Source of the DNA: a bacterium
GTDB lineage: Bacteria; Babelota; Babeliae; Babelales; Vermiphilaceae
Assembly: GCA_030626185.1 (NCBI GenBank)
Contig: DAOUPL010000041.1
Location: forward strand, 1 to 7,468
Length of the DNA: 7,468 nucleotides
Direction of reading: 5' to 3'
This document shows, in pieces, positions 1-6,138 of the stretch. A program made the position numbers and the translations under genes. The notes beneath the pieces are model-generated. The model saw nothing but the letters and a program-made list of their open reading frames with translations. It had not been told where the DNA came from and searched no databases. Position 1 is the stretch's first letter. Each line of letters opens with the position of its first letter.

Positions 1-2
1 AG

Positions 3-47
3 TATATTCGCGAGCAAGAAGATGCTGATGAGTATGGTAGATTTTGA
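3..47 (+). CDS. Possible C-terminal end of a plus-strand gene (partial)
   Basis: In the third forward frame the window opens with 14 codons ending in a TGA stop and reading YIREQEDADEYGRF. The acidic, hydrophilic composition is typical of a protein C-terminus. The other forward frames either stop after a few codons or run only to 57. The piece is too short to identify a family. A minus-strand frame is also open here, from an ATG at 127-129 to the window edge, so the choice of strand is uncertain. The hairpin-rich element at 67-112 lies 19 bases beyond the stop and would fit a position just after a gene end. Confidence 0.35.
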   Translation, partial: YIREQEDADEYGRF

Positions 48-66
48 TTGTAGTTAGATAGTACTT

Positions 67-112
67 GCCGCCTTTGAGGTGGCCCTGCCCATCAAGCCAC
101 CGCCTTTGGCGG
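67..112. repeat. GC-rich element with overlapping inverted repeats (REP-like or RNA-structure element)
   Basis: A strongly GC-rich stretch in an AT-rich window contains four short arms: GCCGCC (67-72), GGTGGC (78-83), GCCACC (96-101) overlapping CCGCC (100-104), and GGCGG (108-112). Arm 1 can pair with arm 2 (one G-T pair), arm 2 with arm 3 (perfect) and arm 3 with arm 4 (perfect, TTT loop). Arms 1 and 4 can close an outer stem around the 2-3 pair. No T-run follows on either strand, so a classical intrinsic terminator is not supported. It lies between the possible plus-strand gene end and the end of ruvC, a usual place for REP-type elements. Confidence 0.6.
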
Positions 113-199
113 GGGTGTGCTGACTTCATAATGTTTTCCAGTTTTTTAGCATAAATAACAGCAGTAAAAGTATAGCAAATAAAGAACAAAAGTATAAAA

Positions 200-685
200 T
201 CACTTAATCATAACATTATTTCGCCACAAACCAGAAAGCGCTATTGCAACTGCATCAGAAACATCTTCTTTTGTTAAATGATCTTTTAGATACGGAAACA
301 ATTGCACCAACACACGTGCAACTTGATCTTTTTGTGCCCCGCCAAACCCCGTTACGGCTTGCTTGATCTCTCGTGGTGAAAATTCTAATAAGACAACACC
401 ATGTTGATGAGATAACAAATTAACAATGCCACGTAAATAACCAAGTTTTAAAAAGTTTTGTGCATTTTTTCCTAAAAATGGTGTTTCTAATGCGATGTGT
501 GTAACATTAAATTTTTTTATTTTTTCAACAAAAAAATCATGAAATATTGTTACTCGTTCAGCGATTGATTGTGATGACTTCATTTGCAAATAACCACACG
601 AAACTATTTGTGTGGTGTTGTTTTGTTCTTGCACAACACTAAAGCCTGCAAAACGCAGCCCGGGATCGATACCAAGAATAATCAT
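200..685 (-). CDS. ruvC: Crossover junction endodeoxyribonuclease RuvC
   Basis: RuvC resolves Holliday junctions during recombinational repair by symmetric, metal-dependent cleavage. The 161-residue product has the RNase H-like fold signature IDPGLRFAG at the N-terminus and all four expected acidic residues: D7, E67 (in ALETPFLGKNAQ), D141 and D144 (in EDVSDAVAIA). The length is close to the family norm of about 160-175. An ATG 75 bases further upstream gives a longer frame, but it would overlap the end of dnaB. I chose the ATG at 683-685 because it starts exactly on the conserved MIILGIDPG strand and has GGA- and GGGG-type ribosome-binding sequence just upstream. It is the last gene of the rplI-dnaB-ruvC cluster, 19 bases after dnaB. 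No ruvA or ruvB is present in the window. Confidence 0.96.
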   Translation of the reverse strand: MIILGIDPGLRFAGFSVVQEQNNTTQIVSCGYLQMKSSQSIAERVTIFHDFFVEKIKKFNVTHIALETPFLGKNAQNFLKLGYLRGIVNLLSHQHGVVLLEFSPREIKQAVTGFGGAQKDQVARVLVQLFPYLKDHLTKEDVSDAVAIALSGLWRNNVMIK

Positions 686-704
686 TCCCCTTTTTCCTTT
701 CTTA

Positions 705-2081
705 TTAGTGGTATTCGCTTTCCATGTCATCAAAACGCGTGAATTCACGAATAAAGTCAAGATAAACTGTTCCTGTTGGACCGTTACGTTGCTTACCTAC
801 AATAAGTTCTGCGAGTGTAGGATTCTCAGTGTCTTGATTGTAAACCACATCGCGATACAAAAACATAATAAGATCAGCATCTTGTTCAATAGCACCAGAT
901 TCTCTCAAATCAGAAAGCATCGGACGTTTGTCCATACGGCTATCAACAGCACGAGAAAGTTGTGACAATGCAATTATGGGAATTTTAAGTTCTTTTGCAA
1001 GTGCTTTTAACGAACGTGAAATTTCTGATACTTCTTGATGTCTGTTTTCGTGACGACGTGCTGAGTGTAGTAACTGTAAATAATCGATCACTAAAACATC
1101 AAGATTGCCTTCTAATTTAAGTTTTCGTGCTTTTGCACGAAGCTCCATAAGGTTTAACATTGCGCTATCGTCAATATACATTTTCATCTGTGCAAGACGT
1201 GCAGCAACATTAGTCAATGACACCCAGTCTTGTGATGAAATTGTTGCGTTGCGAATATGATGATGTGCAATCCCTGCTTCGGATGATAATAAACGTAACG
1301 TAAGTTGTTCTGCTGACATCTCTAACGAGAAAAAACCAACCGATTTGCCTTCAAGCGCTGCGTATGTTGCGAGATTAAGCGCAAGTGCTGTTTTACCCAT
1401 TGATGGTCGTGCAGCAAGAACAATAAAATCACCTTTCTGGAATCCAGATGACATTTCATCAAGTTTTTTATACCCCGATGGTACGCCAGTAATACCACGA
1501 TCACTACTTTTGATATCAGAAAGATGTTGAAACGTCTTTTTTAACCAAATATCGAGTTGTACAAAGTCTTGATTTGTTCTTTTTTCTGAAATGGCAAAAA
1601 TTTGTTTTTCTGCATGATCAATAACCGCTTCGATTTCTTTGTTGTCTTGTGTGTAACATGATTGAATAATTGATGCGGCCGAACCAATAAGTTCACGCAA
1701 AATTGCTTTTTCTCGTATGATGCCCGCATGTTGCTTTAATAAACCAATTGCAGGAAGATCTTCTTGGAGAGATAACAAAAAAACCTCACCACCAATTCTA
1801 TCGAGAGTTCCTCGCTGCATTAAAATATCTTGCAACGTGATAACATCAATTTGCTTTTGTTCACGTGCAAGAGCAACAAGTGCTTCGTACACCATTTTGT
1901 GTGGTGCATGATAAAAATCTTCAGCTTTCAGCTCCTGCATCACTTGATGAATTGCATCTTCTTGCAACAAAATTGCCGCTAAAATTGAGCGTTCTGCATC
2001 AAGATTGCATGGTGGCGCTTTACTGAGCAGTGCTGATGGTTTCTTTCTTGAATCGGTATAACCCGGTTGTTTTACCTGCAA
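705..2081 (-). CDS. dnaB: Replicative DNA helicase DnaB
   Basis: DnaB is the hexameric ring helicase that unwinds DNA ahead of the replisome and interacts with primase. The 458-residue product has the N-terminal DnaB domain (about 22-125, beginning PPCNLDAERSIL), a linker and a RecA-type ATPase domain (about 190-455). Walker A is ARPSMGKT at 224-231, Walker B is VLVIDYLQLL at 329-338, and DLRESGAIEQDADLIMFLYR (391-410) and GKQRNGPTGTV (429-439) are typical C-terminal motifs. The start is a TTG at 2079-2081: a TGA stop lies in frame two codons upstream, and the next ATG (residue 48) would remove part of the N-terminal domain. The gene begins 11 bases after the rplI stop, consistent with the widespread rplI-dnaB pairing. 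No intein or other insertion is visible. Confidence 0.97.
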   Translation of the reverse strand: MQVKQPGYTDSRKKPSALLSKAPPCNLDAERSILAAILLQEDAIHQVMQELKAEDFYHAPHKMVYEALVALAREQKQIDVITLQDILMQRGTLDRIGGEVFLLSLQEDLPAIGLLKQHAGIIREKAILRELIGSAASIIQSCYTQDNKEIEAVIDHAEKQIFAISEKRTNQDFVQLDIWLKKTFQHLSDIKSSDRGITGVPSGYKKLDEMSSGFQKGDFIVLAARPSMGKTALALNLATYAALEGKSVGFFSLEMSAEQLTLRLLSSEAGIAHHHIRNATISSQDWVSLTNVAARLAQMKMYIDDSAMLNLMELRAKARKLKLEGNLDVLVIDYLQLLHSARRHENRHQEVSEISRSLKALAKELKIPIIALSQLSRAVDSRMDKRPMLSDLRESGAIEQDADLIMFLYRDVVYNQDTENPTLAELIVGKQRNGPTGTVYLDFIREFTRFDDMESEYH

Positions 2082-2092
2082 AAATCAACTTT

Positions 2093-2536
2093 CTATTCTG
2101 AAACTACGTTAATAGTTACTTGTGGTTGCAAGCGTGATGATAACTTAATGGTCACTTTGTGTGAACCTTTTGCTTTGATTGATTTTTCAATTTTTACTTG
2201 GTTTTTTGAGACAGTAACCCCTTGTGTAGCAAGTGCATCAACAATTTCACTTGCGTTTAACGCACCGTACAATTTGCCATCATCATGCAATTTACGCTTA
2301 ATTTTCACAGTCAGTTGTGCAATTTTTTCAGCCAACATTGATGATTGTGATTCAATCACTTTTTTGCGATTATCAACTTGTAATGCTTTTTTCTCAAATT
2401 GAGACTTATTTGCTGCGGTAATTTCTATCGCATGGCCTCGTGGAATAAGGAAGTTACGTGCATAACCGGTATTTACCTTGATTATTTCACCTTTAAGCCC
2501 TACGCGCTCAATATCTTTTTTTAGGAAAACTTGCAT
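2093..2536 (-). CDS. rplI: 50S ribosomal protein L9
   Basis: L9 binds 23S rRNA in the large subunit near the L1 stalk. The 147-residue protein has normal length and both domains. The N-terminal rRNA-binding domain carries the family signature at about 13-40 (G13, V21, GY at 24-25, NFL at 28-30, G34). A long charged connecting helix (about 42-80) leads to the C-terminal domain with DGKLYGALNASEI at 86-98. The ATG at 2534-2536 has an AAGGG ribosome-binding sequence seven bases upstream. It is the first gene of the minus-strand cluster with dnaB and ruvC. The usual upstream partners rpsF and rpsR are absent; a divergent gene lies there instead. Confidence 0.97.
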   Translation of the reverse strand: MQVFLKKDIERVGLKGEIIKVNTGYARNFLIPRGHAIEITAANKSQFEKKALQVDNRKKVIESQSSMLAEKIAQLTVKIKRKLHDDGKLYGALNASEIVDALATQGVTVSKNQVKIEKSIKAKGSHKVTIKLSSRLQPQVTINVVSE

Positions 2537-2576
2537 AATTGCACCCTTATAATCAATACATTTTTAAATCTATTTT

Positions 2577-2604
2577 AGTATACGCCAAAAGAAGCGTTCC
2601 TAAA
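2577..2604 (-). promoter_or_regulatory. Candidate promoter of the rplI-dnaB-ruvC operon
   Basis: On the minus strand a good -10 box, TATACT, occupies 2582-2577, about 40 bases upstream of the rplI start. The best -35 candidate, TTTAGG at 2604-2599 with a 16-base spacer, matches TTGACA poorly. This is the only gap in front of the operon, so a promoter is expected here. The -10 box is the better supported half. Confidence 0.35.
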
Positions 2605-2628
2605 AGGCTGATTATCCATCTTAAACTA

Positions 2629-2658
2629 TTGCTTTATCTTTTCTTGATTTGTTATTTT
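2629..2658 (+). promoter_or_regulatory. Weak candidate promoter for the plus-strand exported-protein gene
   Basis: TTGCTT (2629-2634) and TATTTT (2653-2658) are 18 bases apart in the AT-rich gap before the gene starting at 2679. Start of transcription would be roughly 2665, giving a very short leader that still contains the GGAGG at 2669-2673. Such matches are frequent by chance in AT-rich DNA, so support is mainly positional. Confidence 0.22.
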
Positions 2659-2678
2659 GATAGTAAATGGAGGAACTT

Positions 2679-3125
2679 ATGAAAAAAAAACACTTATTTT
2701 TTACTTTTTTACTATTTTTTTGCACAACAATCGTATTGCCACAAAGTTTTTATAAAAAAGACAAATCCACGCTTTCTCCATTAAATTTTATAAGTTACGG
2801 CTTAGCAATTCCAGCAACAGCTGGCATTTATTATTATGGATTTAAATTTGCTCAATATGGTGGAAGACTTGGCTTTCAAGGCCTAAGACTAGGAGCAGGA
2901 TTAGGCTTGCAAGCAAGTGGCGCCTTATTAAGCGCAATGAGATCAAACCCTCGAACAACAGTTGCTGTTACCGCTCTGTTAATTGGTGCTTATGGCTTAA
3001 AGCGCATGATGAATCAAAAACAAACACAACAAACTTCCAAAAAACTAACCCATTCTGGACGAACGCGAACACCTCAGTCATCACAACAAAGACAAAAACG
3101 TTCAGGGCAAACACAAAGAAATTAA
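2679..3125 (+). CDS. Small exported glycine-rich protein with basic tail, function unknown
   Basis: I do not recognise a family. The 148-residue product starts with MKKKH and a hydrophobic stretch (about 6-20) that looks like a Sec signal peptide, with probable cleavage near residue 20-23. Next come hydrophobic, glycine-rich segments at about 36-57, 61-84 (including GFQGLRLGAGLGLQASGALL) and 94-107, resembling membrane-associating glycine-zipper helices. The last 40 residues are polar and strongly basic, rich in Q, T, S, K and R with almost no acidic residues. The ATG at 2679-2681 is preceded five bases away by a perfect GGAGG (2669-2673). An in-frame ATG at 2667 lies upstream of that ribosome-binding site and is rejected. 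The gene stands alone on its strand, divergent from rplI and convergent with the ankyrin array. It could be an envelope protein or a secreted host-directed protein; nothing in the sequence decides. Confidence 0.8.
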   Translation: MKKKHLFFTFLLFFCTTIVLPQSFYKKDKSTLSPLNFISYGLAIPATAGIYYYGFKFAQYGGRLGFQGLRLGAGLGLQASGALLSAMRSNPRTTVAVTALLIGAYGLKRMMNQKQTQQTSKKLTHSGRTRTPQSSQQRQKRSGQTQRN

Positions 3126-3141
3126 TAATCAATAAACATTT

Positions 3142-4614
3142 TTAAAAAGAAAATGAAAACTCGGTTGATTCTTCACTAGATTTAGAAAAACTATAATCAC
3201 TCCATTTATCACTAGAAGATGTAGACGCACTACACTTTTTGCTTTCAACAGCACCGGCTTTGACAAGAATCTTTTTTAATTTTACGTAATTATTGTCCCC
3301 AATAATACCTGATTCATAATGATCTTCTAAATAATCTAATAAGGTAAAACCCCAACCATTAGTTGTGGTTGCATCAGCACCAGCATTAATTAAATATTTA
3401 ACCATACGATAAGAAGGTTCTCTTTTATCAACAAATAGTTTCATTAATGGAGTGGCTCCAGAGCTATTTTTTTCTTCTATGTTAGCACCCGCTTGCATTA
3501 ATAAAGGCACAATGCGTGGTTTTTTCCTGCAAGCATATGACAATAAACCGGTATATTTATTTATCATGTTGCATATCAGTTTAGTTGTGCTTAAGTCTGG
3601 GTAGTTTTTTAACAGAAATTGAAACATTAAATTTTTTTGTTTCAAAATAAAACAGATCCCACTTTTTGATTGATCTATACCTACACATCGGCATGTTGTT
3701 AATTCTTTATTAATTTGATTTTCAAGGTTTTCTGGAAAGTTGTTTAAGATAAAATTATAAAAATCTATATGTTTTTCAAATTCATCTGAAGAATCACAAT
3801 CAACATATTCATTTATGCTAGCTCCAGCATCAATAAGTAAAGTTGCCACTATATTATTTTTACGACAAGATGCATAGTATAACCCGTTTAATCCATCATT
3901 ATCTACTGCATTTATATCAGCACCATTTTCTATTAATAAATTTATTGTCGATTTTTTACTATATCGACAAGCATAATGAAACACACTATACCCACGATTT
4001 TCTATTGCATTTACATCAGCACCAGCATCGATAAGTTGTGGAATTATTTCTGGCACAAAGCGACATGCAACCATTAATGGTGAATATTTATAACTTTTTT
4101 CATAATTAAAGTCACCACCTTGTACTGCATCTAATAAAAGAGTTTGCAGTACATCAGTTTGATTGGATTGCAAAGCAAGATCAATACTTGTTTGTTGTGT
4201 TTCATGTTTCAATAATTTAATAGGTTCGCTCTCGTTTATAAGCTTATTTTCTATATAGCCATATTCGAGAAATAGTTGTTCTAATTTTTCATAATTTTCC
4301 GCTTTTTTAGCACAATCTACAACCCTTGTATTAATTCTTGGGGAATGATCAAGTAATAATTTTGCTGCTTGCGTAGAACAATTTTCATTAATAACTAAAT
4401 GCATTAATGGCGTCAGTCCATTATTGTCTTTTGCATTGATATCAGCACCAAGACGAAGCATTGATTGTATTGATTGATCATCATCTACATAGGCTATGCA
4501 TGCACACATTAGTGGCATCAAACCACCTTTACCACGTTGTTTGACAAATTGTGATCCAAAGCAATTGCCACTCATCAACAAACCTATAAAAACAAATAAA
4601 TTTTTGTGCTTCAT
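3142..4614 (-). CDS. Exported ankyrin-repeat protein (third ankyrin gene of the array)
   Basis: The 490-residue product begins with a Sec-type signal peptide (basic MKHK, hydrophobic 6-16, then GNCFGSQ at 16-22, probable cleavage after G20). Ankyrin repeats follow. Clear ones are at about 30-62 (LRLGADINAKD), 66-98, 177-204 (LIDAGADVNAIE), 208-237 (LIENGADINAVD), 241-270 (LIDAGASINEY), 354-383 (LMQAGANIEEK) and 386-415 (LINAGADATTT). The stretches at 100-165 and 275-345 are degenerate. Residues 459-490 are a low-complexity Ser/acidic/aromatic tail ending FSFSF. Ankyrin repeats bind other proteins, and in host-associated bacteria such proteins often act on host targets; that role is inferred here. 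AAAGGA precedes the ATG by 6 bases, right after the relic pseudopilin tail at 4625-4681. It is the last gene of the array and meets the plus-strand gene 16 bases away. Confidence 0.9.
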   Translation of the reverse strand: MKHKNLFVFIGLLMSGNCFGSQFVKQRGKGGLMPLMCACIAYVDDDQSIQSMLRLGADINAKDNNGLTPLMHLVINENCSTQAAKLLLDHSPRINTRVVDCAKKAENYEKLEQLFLEYGYIENKLINESEPIKLLKHETQQTSIDLALQSNQTDVLQTLLLDAVQGGDFNYEKSYKYSPLMVACRFVPEIIPQLIDAGADVNAIENRGYSVFHYACRYSKKSTINLLIENGADINAVDNDGLNGLYYASCRKNNIVATLLIDAGASINEYVDCDSSDEFEKHIDFYNFILNNFPENLENQINKELTTCRCVGIDQSKSGICFILKQKNLMFQFLLKNYPDLSTTKLICNMINKYTGLLSYACRKKPRIVPLLMQAGANIEEKNSSGATPLMKLFVDKREPSYRMVKYLINAGADATTTNGWGFTLLDYLEDHYESGIIGDNNYVKLKKILVKAGAVESKKCSASTSSSDKWSDYSFSKSSEESTEFSFSF

Positions 4615-4616
4615 AC

Positions 4617-4681
4617 AAAATCCTTTATCTTAAAAACTTCACGATTGCACTTGCTTTATCACCTTCAACGATAACTTCCAC
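4617..4681 (-). repeat. Duplicated pseudopilin 3' end, copy A (relic, ahead of the third ankyrin gene)
   Basis: On the minus strand, codons from 4681 read VEVIVEGDKASAIVKFLR and end at TAA (4627-4625). This matches the last residues of the intact pseudopilin-like gene at 6147-6467 (VEVIVEGDKVNLIARRLT). The similarity may continue upstream to 4705 (VVKNYKNL against LVKDTDDS). Over a 65-base core I count 53 identities with copy C (6139-6203) and 55 with copy B (5114-5178). There is no start codon or pilin head, so it is a gene remnant. It ends in the same stop/Shine-Dalgarno arrangement (TAAAGGA) before an ankyrin ATG. Confidence 0.88.
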
Positions 4682-4698
4682 CAAGTTTTTATAATTTT

Positions 4699-4956
4699 TT
4701 ACGACACATTCAATAATAATTGCTCAACCTCATGATTATCACAATTTATTGCATATGAAAGCGCTGTCGAACCATCATCGGCAGTAATCAATGGATCCGC
4801 ACCATCATCTAATAATCTTTGTATTATCTCAATAGGTAACTCTTTGTTTAAACAAGCAATCATTAATGCTGTTTGACCAAGATCATTCTGAAAATTAATG
4901 ATAGTAGAGTCTTCAATTATAGCAGGGTCTTCAATGAGATTTAATAACTGGTTCAT
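4699..4956 (-). CDS. Ankyrin-repeat fragment (C-terminal part of the broken second ankyrin gene)
   Basis: An 85-residue reading frame carries about two ankyrin repeats: LGQTALMIAC (26-35) with LLDDGADPLI (48-57), and DGSTALSYAI (61-70) with VEQLLLNVS at the end. The ATG at 4956 has no Shine-Dalgarno sequence and no signal peptide follows it, unlike the neighbouring ankyrin genes. A signal-peptide-coding start lies just upstream (5111) in another frame and ends five bases before this ATG. I read the two as halves of one former exported ankyrin gene. Expression as a separate cytoplasmic protein by termination-reinitiation is possible but unsupported. The stop codon falls within the upstream part of relic copy A. 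Confidence 0.6.
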   Translation of the reverse strand: MNQLLNLIEDPAIIEDSTIINFQNDLGQTALMIACLNKELPIEIIQRLLDDGADPLITADDGSTALSYAINCDNHEVEQLLLNVS

Positions 4957-4961
4957 TATAG

Positions 4962-5111
4962 TTACATTGTAATAGCAATATTCGCACCAAACCTCAATGG
5001 AGTATCACCATTGAGGTTTGGTGCGAATATTGCTATTACTGCTTTTTGACTACTTAAACAAGCATTGCTTACTAATAATCCTATAAGTATAAATATTTTT
5101 TTGTTTTTCAT
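4962..5111 (-). pseudogene. Signal-peptide start of the broken second ankyrin gene
   Basis: The ATG at 5109-5111 has AAAGGA six bases upstream and begins a 49-codon frame. Residues 1-22 are a signal peptide closely like that of the third ankyrin gene (MKNKKIFILIGLLVSNAC, then LSSQ). Residues 23-49 are encoded largely by the inverted repeat and include NGDTPL, which resembles the start of an ankyrin helix, then RFGANIAITM and a TAA at 4964-4962. The frame is not continuous with the ankyrin codons that start at 4956. The most economical reading is an exported ankyrin gene interrupted by a palindrome-linked rearrangement and a frameshift. A real short secreted peptide of about 27 residues cannot be excluded. 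Confidence 0.65.
4969..5039. repeat. Perfect 32-bp inverted repeat with 7-nt loop
   Basis: The arms at 4969-5000 and 5008-5039 are exact reverse complements over 32 bases; the left begins GTAATAGCAATATTCGCACC and the right ends GGTGCGAATATTGCTATTAC. The loop is AGTATCA (5001-5007). Pairing stops at 4968/5040 (T against T). The element lies inside the reading frame of the signal-peptide fragment and does not close it. No T-run follows the stem on either strand, so it is not a standard terminator. No flanking target-site duplication and no second copy are visible in the window. Confidence 0.97.
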
Positions 5112-5113
5112 AT

Positions 5114-5178
5114 AAAATCCTTTATGGTAAACACTTTACGATTGCATTTATTTTATCACCTTCAACAATAGCTTCAAC
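5114..5178 (-). repeat. Duplicated pseudopilin 3' end, copy B (relic, ahead of the second ankyrin gene)
   Basis: On the minus strand, codons from 5178 read VEAIVEGDKINAIVKCLP and end at TAA (5124-5122), again matching the end of the intact pseudopilin-like gene at 6147-6467. I count 56 identities out of 65 with copy C at 6139-6203. The first base of the relic is also the last base of the stop codon of the preceding ankyrin gene (TAG, 5180-5178), so that gene ends exactly at the duplication junction. The TAAAGGA stop/ribosome-binding arrangement is kept before the next ATG at 5111. Confidence 0.88.
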
Positions 5179-6137
5179 TAAAATCCTCTATGATTAAGCC
5201 ACCTTTTACCTTGTTCATAAATGGTTGATTCTGGAGATGTTAATACACGTAGCATATCTAGACGTTCACGGTTTATGATAAAACTCGTAATGGTCTTACC
5301 ATTAGCATGAAAAAGATATGGATTATAATCTTCTTGTAACAATAGTTGAAACGTTTTAAAGTCATTGTTGTCTATTGTAACAAATAATGGTGCGTTTCCA
5401 TTGTTATCTTTCTCATTCACATCAAGATTACCACTGTCTAATAACTTCTTAGTTAATGAGCAATCTTGATATTTTACTGTGTACGCTAAAAATTTTTGTA
5501 ATATTTCAATTCGATTATATTGTAAAGCAATATCAATAACTTCATCGTTTTGGTTATTTCTAATATATAGATCTGGATTTTCACATAAAAGTAAATCAAT
5601 TGTAAGTAAATCATTACTCAATGTAGCCAACATTAGAGGTGTATAATTATCATTATTAACTTTATTTACACCAAAATCATCATCAGATAAAATATTTGAT
5701 GGTCGTGCACCATGCTCTAGAAGTTGAATTATAAGATTTTTATCGTTAATTTCATAAGCATAATCTAATGCTCTTTTTCCACACGAATCAATTTCATTAA
5801 CATGAACACCTGCGTGAAACAATGATGGAATAATCTCGATATTGTAACTACTGATTGCATTAGATAAAATTGGAATGTTAAGTACATTTGGCGCATTAAC
5901 ACCAATTTTTTGTATTACATCCAGAGCAAGTTTATTATTTCCCTTCATAACAGCTTCAAATAATAACAATTCTAAACTTGAATTATAATTTTCATACTCT
6001 TGATACAAGGAACTGTTTTCTGATAAAAATTGACTACATAAAAGACGAGACTCTTCTAAATTATCATTTCTTTGAGAGCCAAAACAATTTCCCACAAGTA
6101 ACAAACTGGCCAAAATAAGTTTATTCAAACGATGCAT
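5178..6137 (-). CDS. Exported ankyrin-repeat protein (first ankyrin gene of the array)
   Basis: The 319-residue product has a signal peptide (basic MHRLNK, hydrophobic 7-16, GNCFGSQ at 16-22), sharing its last seven residues with the third ankyrin protein. Degenerate ankyrin repeats follow. Recognisable units lie at about 87-117 (LFHAGVHVNEID), 119-148 (LLEHGARPS), 164-193 (YTPLMLATLSND, then LLLCENPDLYIR), 197-225, 245-277 (GNAPLFVTIDNNDF) and 279-305. Residues 23-60 are acidic and polar and not clearly repeat. The start is 9 bases after the pseudopilin-like stop at 6147. The sequence TAAAGGATTTTAATG contains that stop, the ribosome-binding site and this ATG, so the genes are very likely co-transcribed. 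A role in host interaction is inferred. The C-terminus falls at the junction with relic copy B, so its last residues may have been altered by the duplication. Confidence 0.9.
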   Translation of the reverse strand: MHRLNKLILASLLLVGNCFGSQRNDNLEESRLLCSQFLSENSSLYQEYENYNSSLELLLFEAVMKGNNKLALDVIQKIGVNAPNVLNIPILSNAISSYNIEIIPSLFHAGVHVNEIDSCGKRALDYAYEINDKNLIIQLLEHGARPSNILSDDDFGVNKVNNDNYTPLMLATLSNDLLTIDLLLCENPDLYIRNNQNDEVIDIALQYNRIEILQKFLAYTVKYQDCSLTKKLLDSGNLDVNEKDNNGNAPLFVTIDNNDFKTFQLLLQEDYNPYLFHANGKTITSFIINRERLDMLRVLTSPESTIYEQGKRWLNHRGF

Positions 6138-6138
6138 T

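Noticed and set aside
1..129. Minus-strand frame open from ATG 129 to the left edge, beginning MKSAHPRQRRW
   Set aside because: It runs through the GC-rich hairpin element, has a weak ribosome-binding sequence and no recognisable family features; the acidic plus-strand tail is a slightly better candidate. It remains possible if the gene extends beyond the window.
686..760. Longer ruvC start at 760
   Set aside because: It would overlap the end of dnaB by 56 bases and add 25 residues before the conserved first strand; the start at 685 has suitable ribosome-binding sequence.
612..965. Plus-strand frame of 117 codons opposite ruvC and dnaB
   Set aside because: It is antisense to two strongly identified genes and has no family features or ribosome-binding site.
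2067..2402. Plus-strand frame of 111 codons opposite rplI
   Set aside because: It is the shadow of the conserved L9 gene.
3126..3141. Terminator between the convergent genes
   Set aside because: The 16-base gap is AT-rich with no GC stem; no hairpin is supported.
3843..4034. Plus-strand frame rich in His, Leu and Tyr opposite the ankyrin gene
   Set aside because: Its repetitive composition is the reverse complement of repeated ankyrin codons (GADINA-type), not an independent gene.
4969..5039. Perfect inverted repeat as an intrinsic terminator
   Set aside because: The stem is AT/GC mixed and no T-run follows on either strand; it is also far longer than typical terminator stems.
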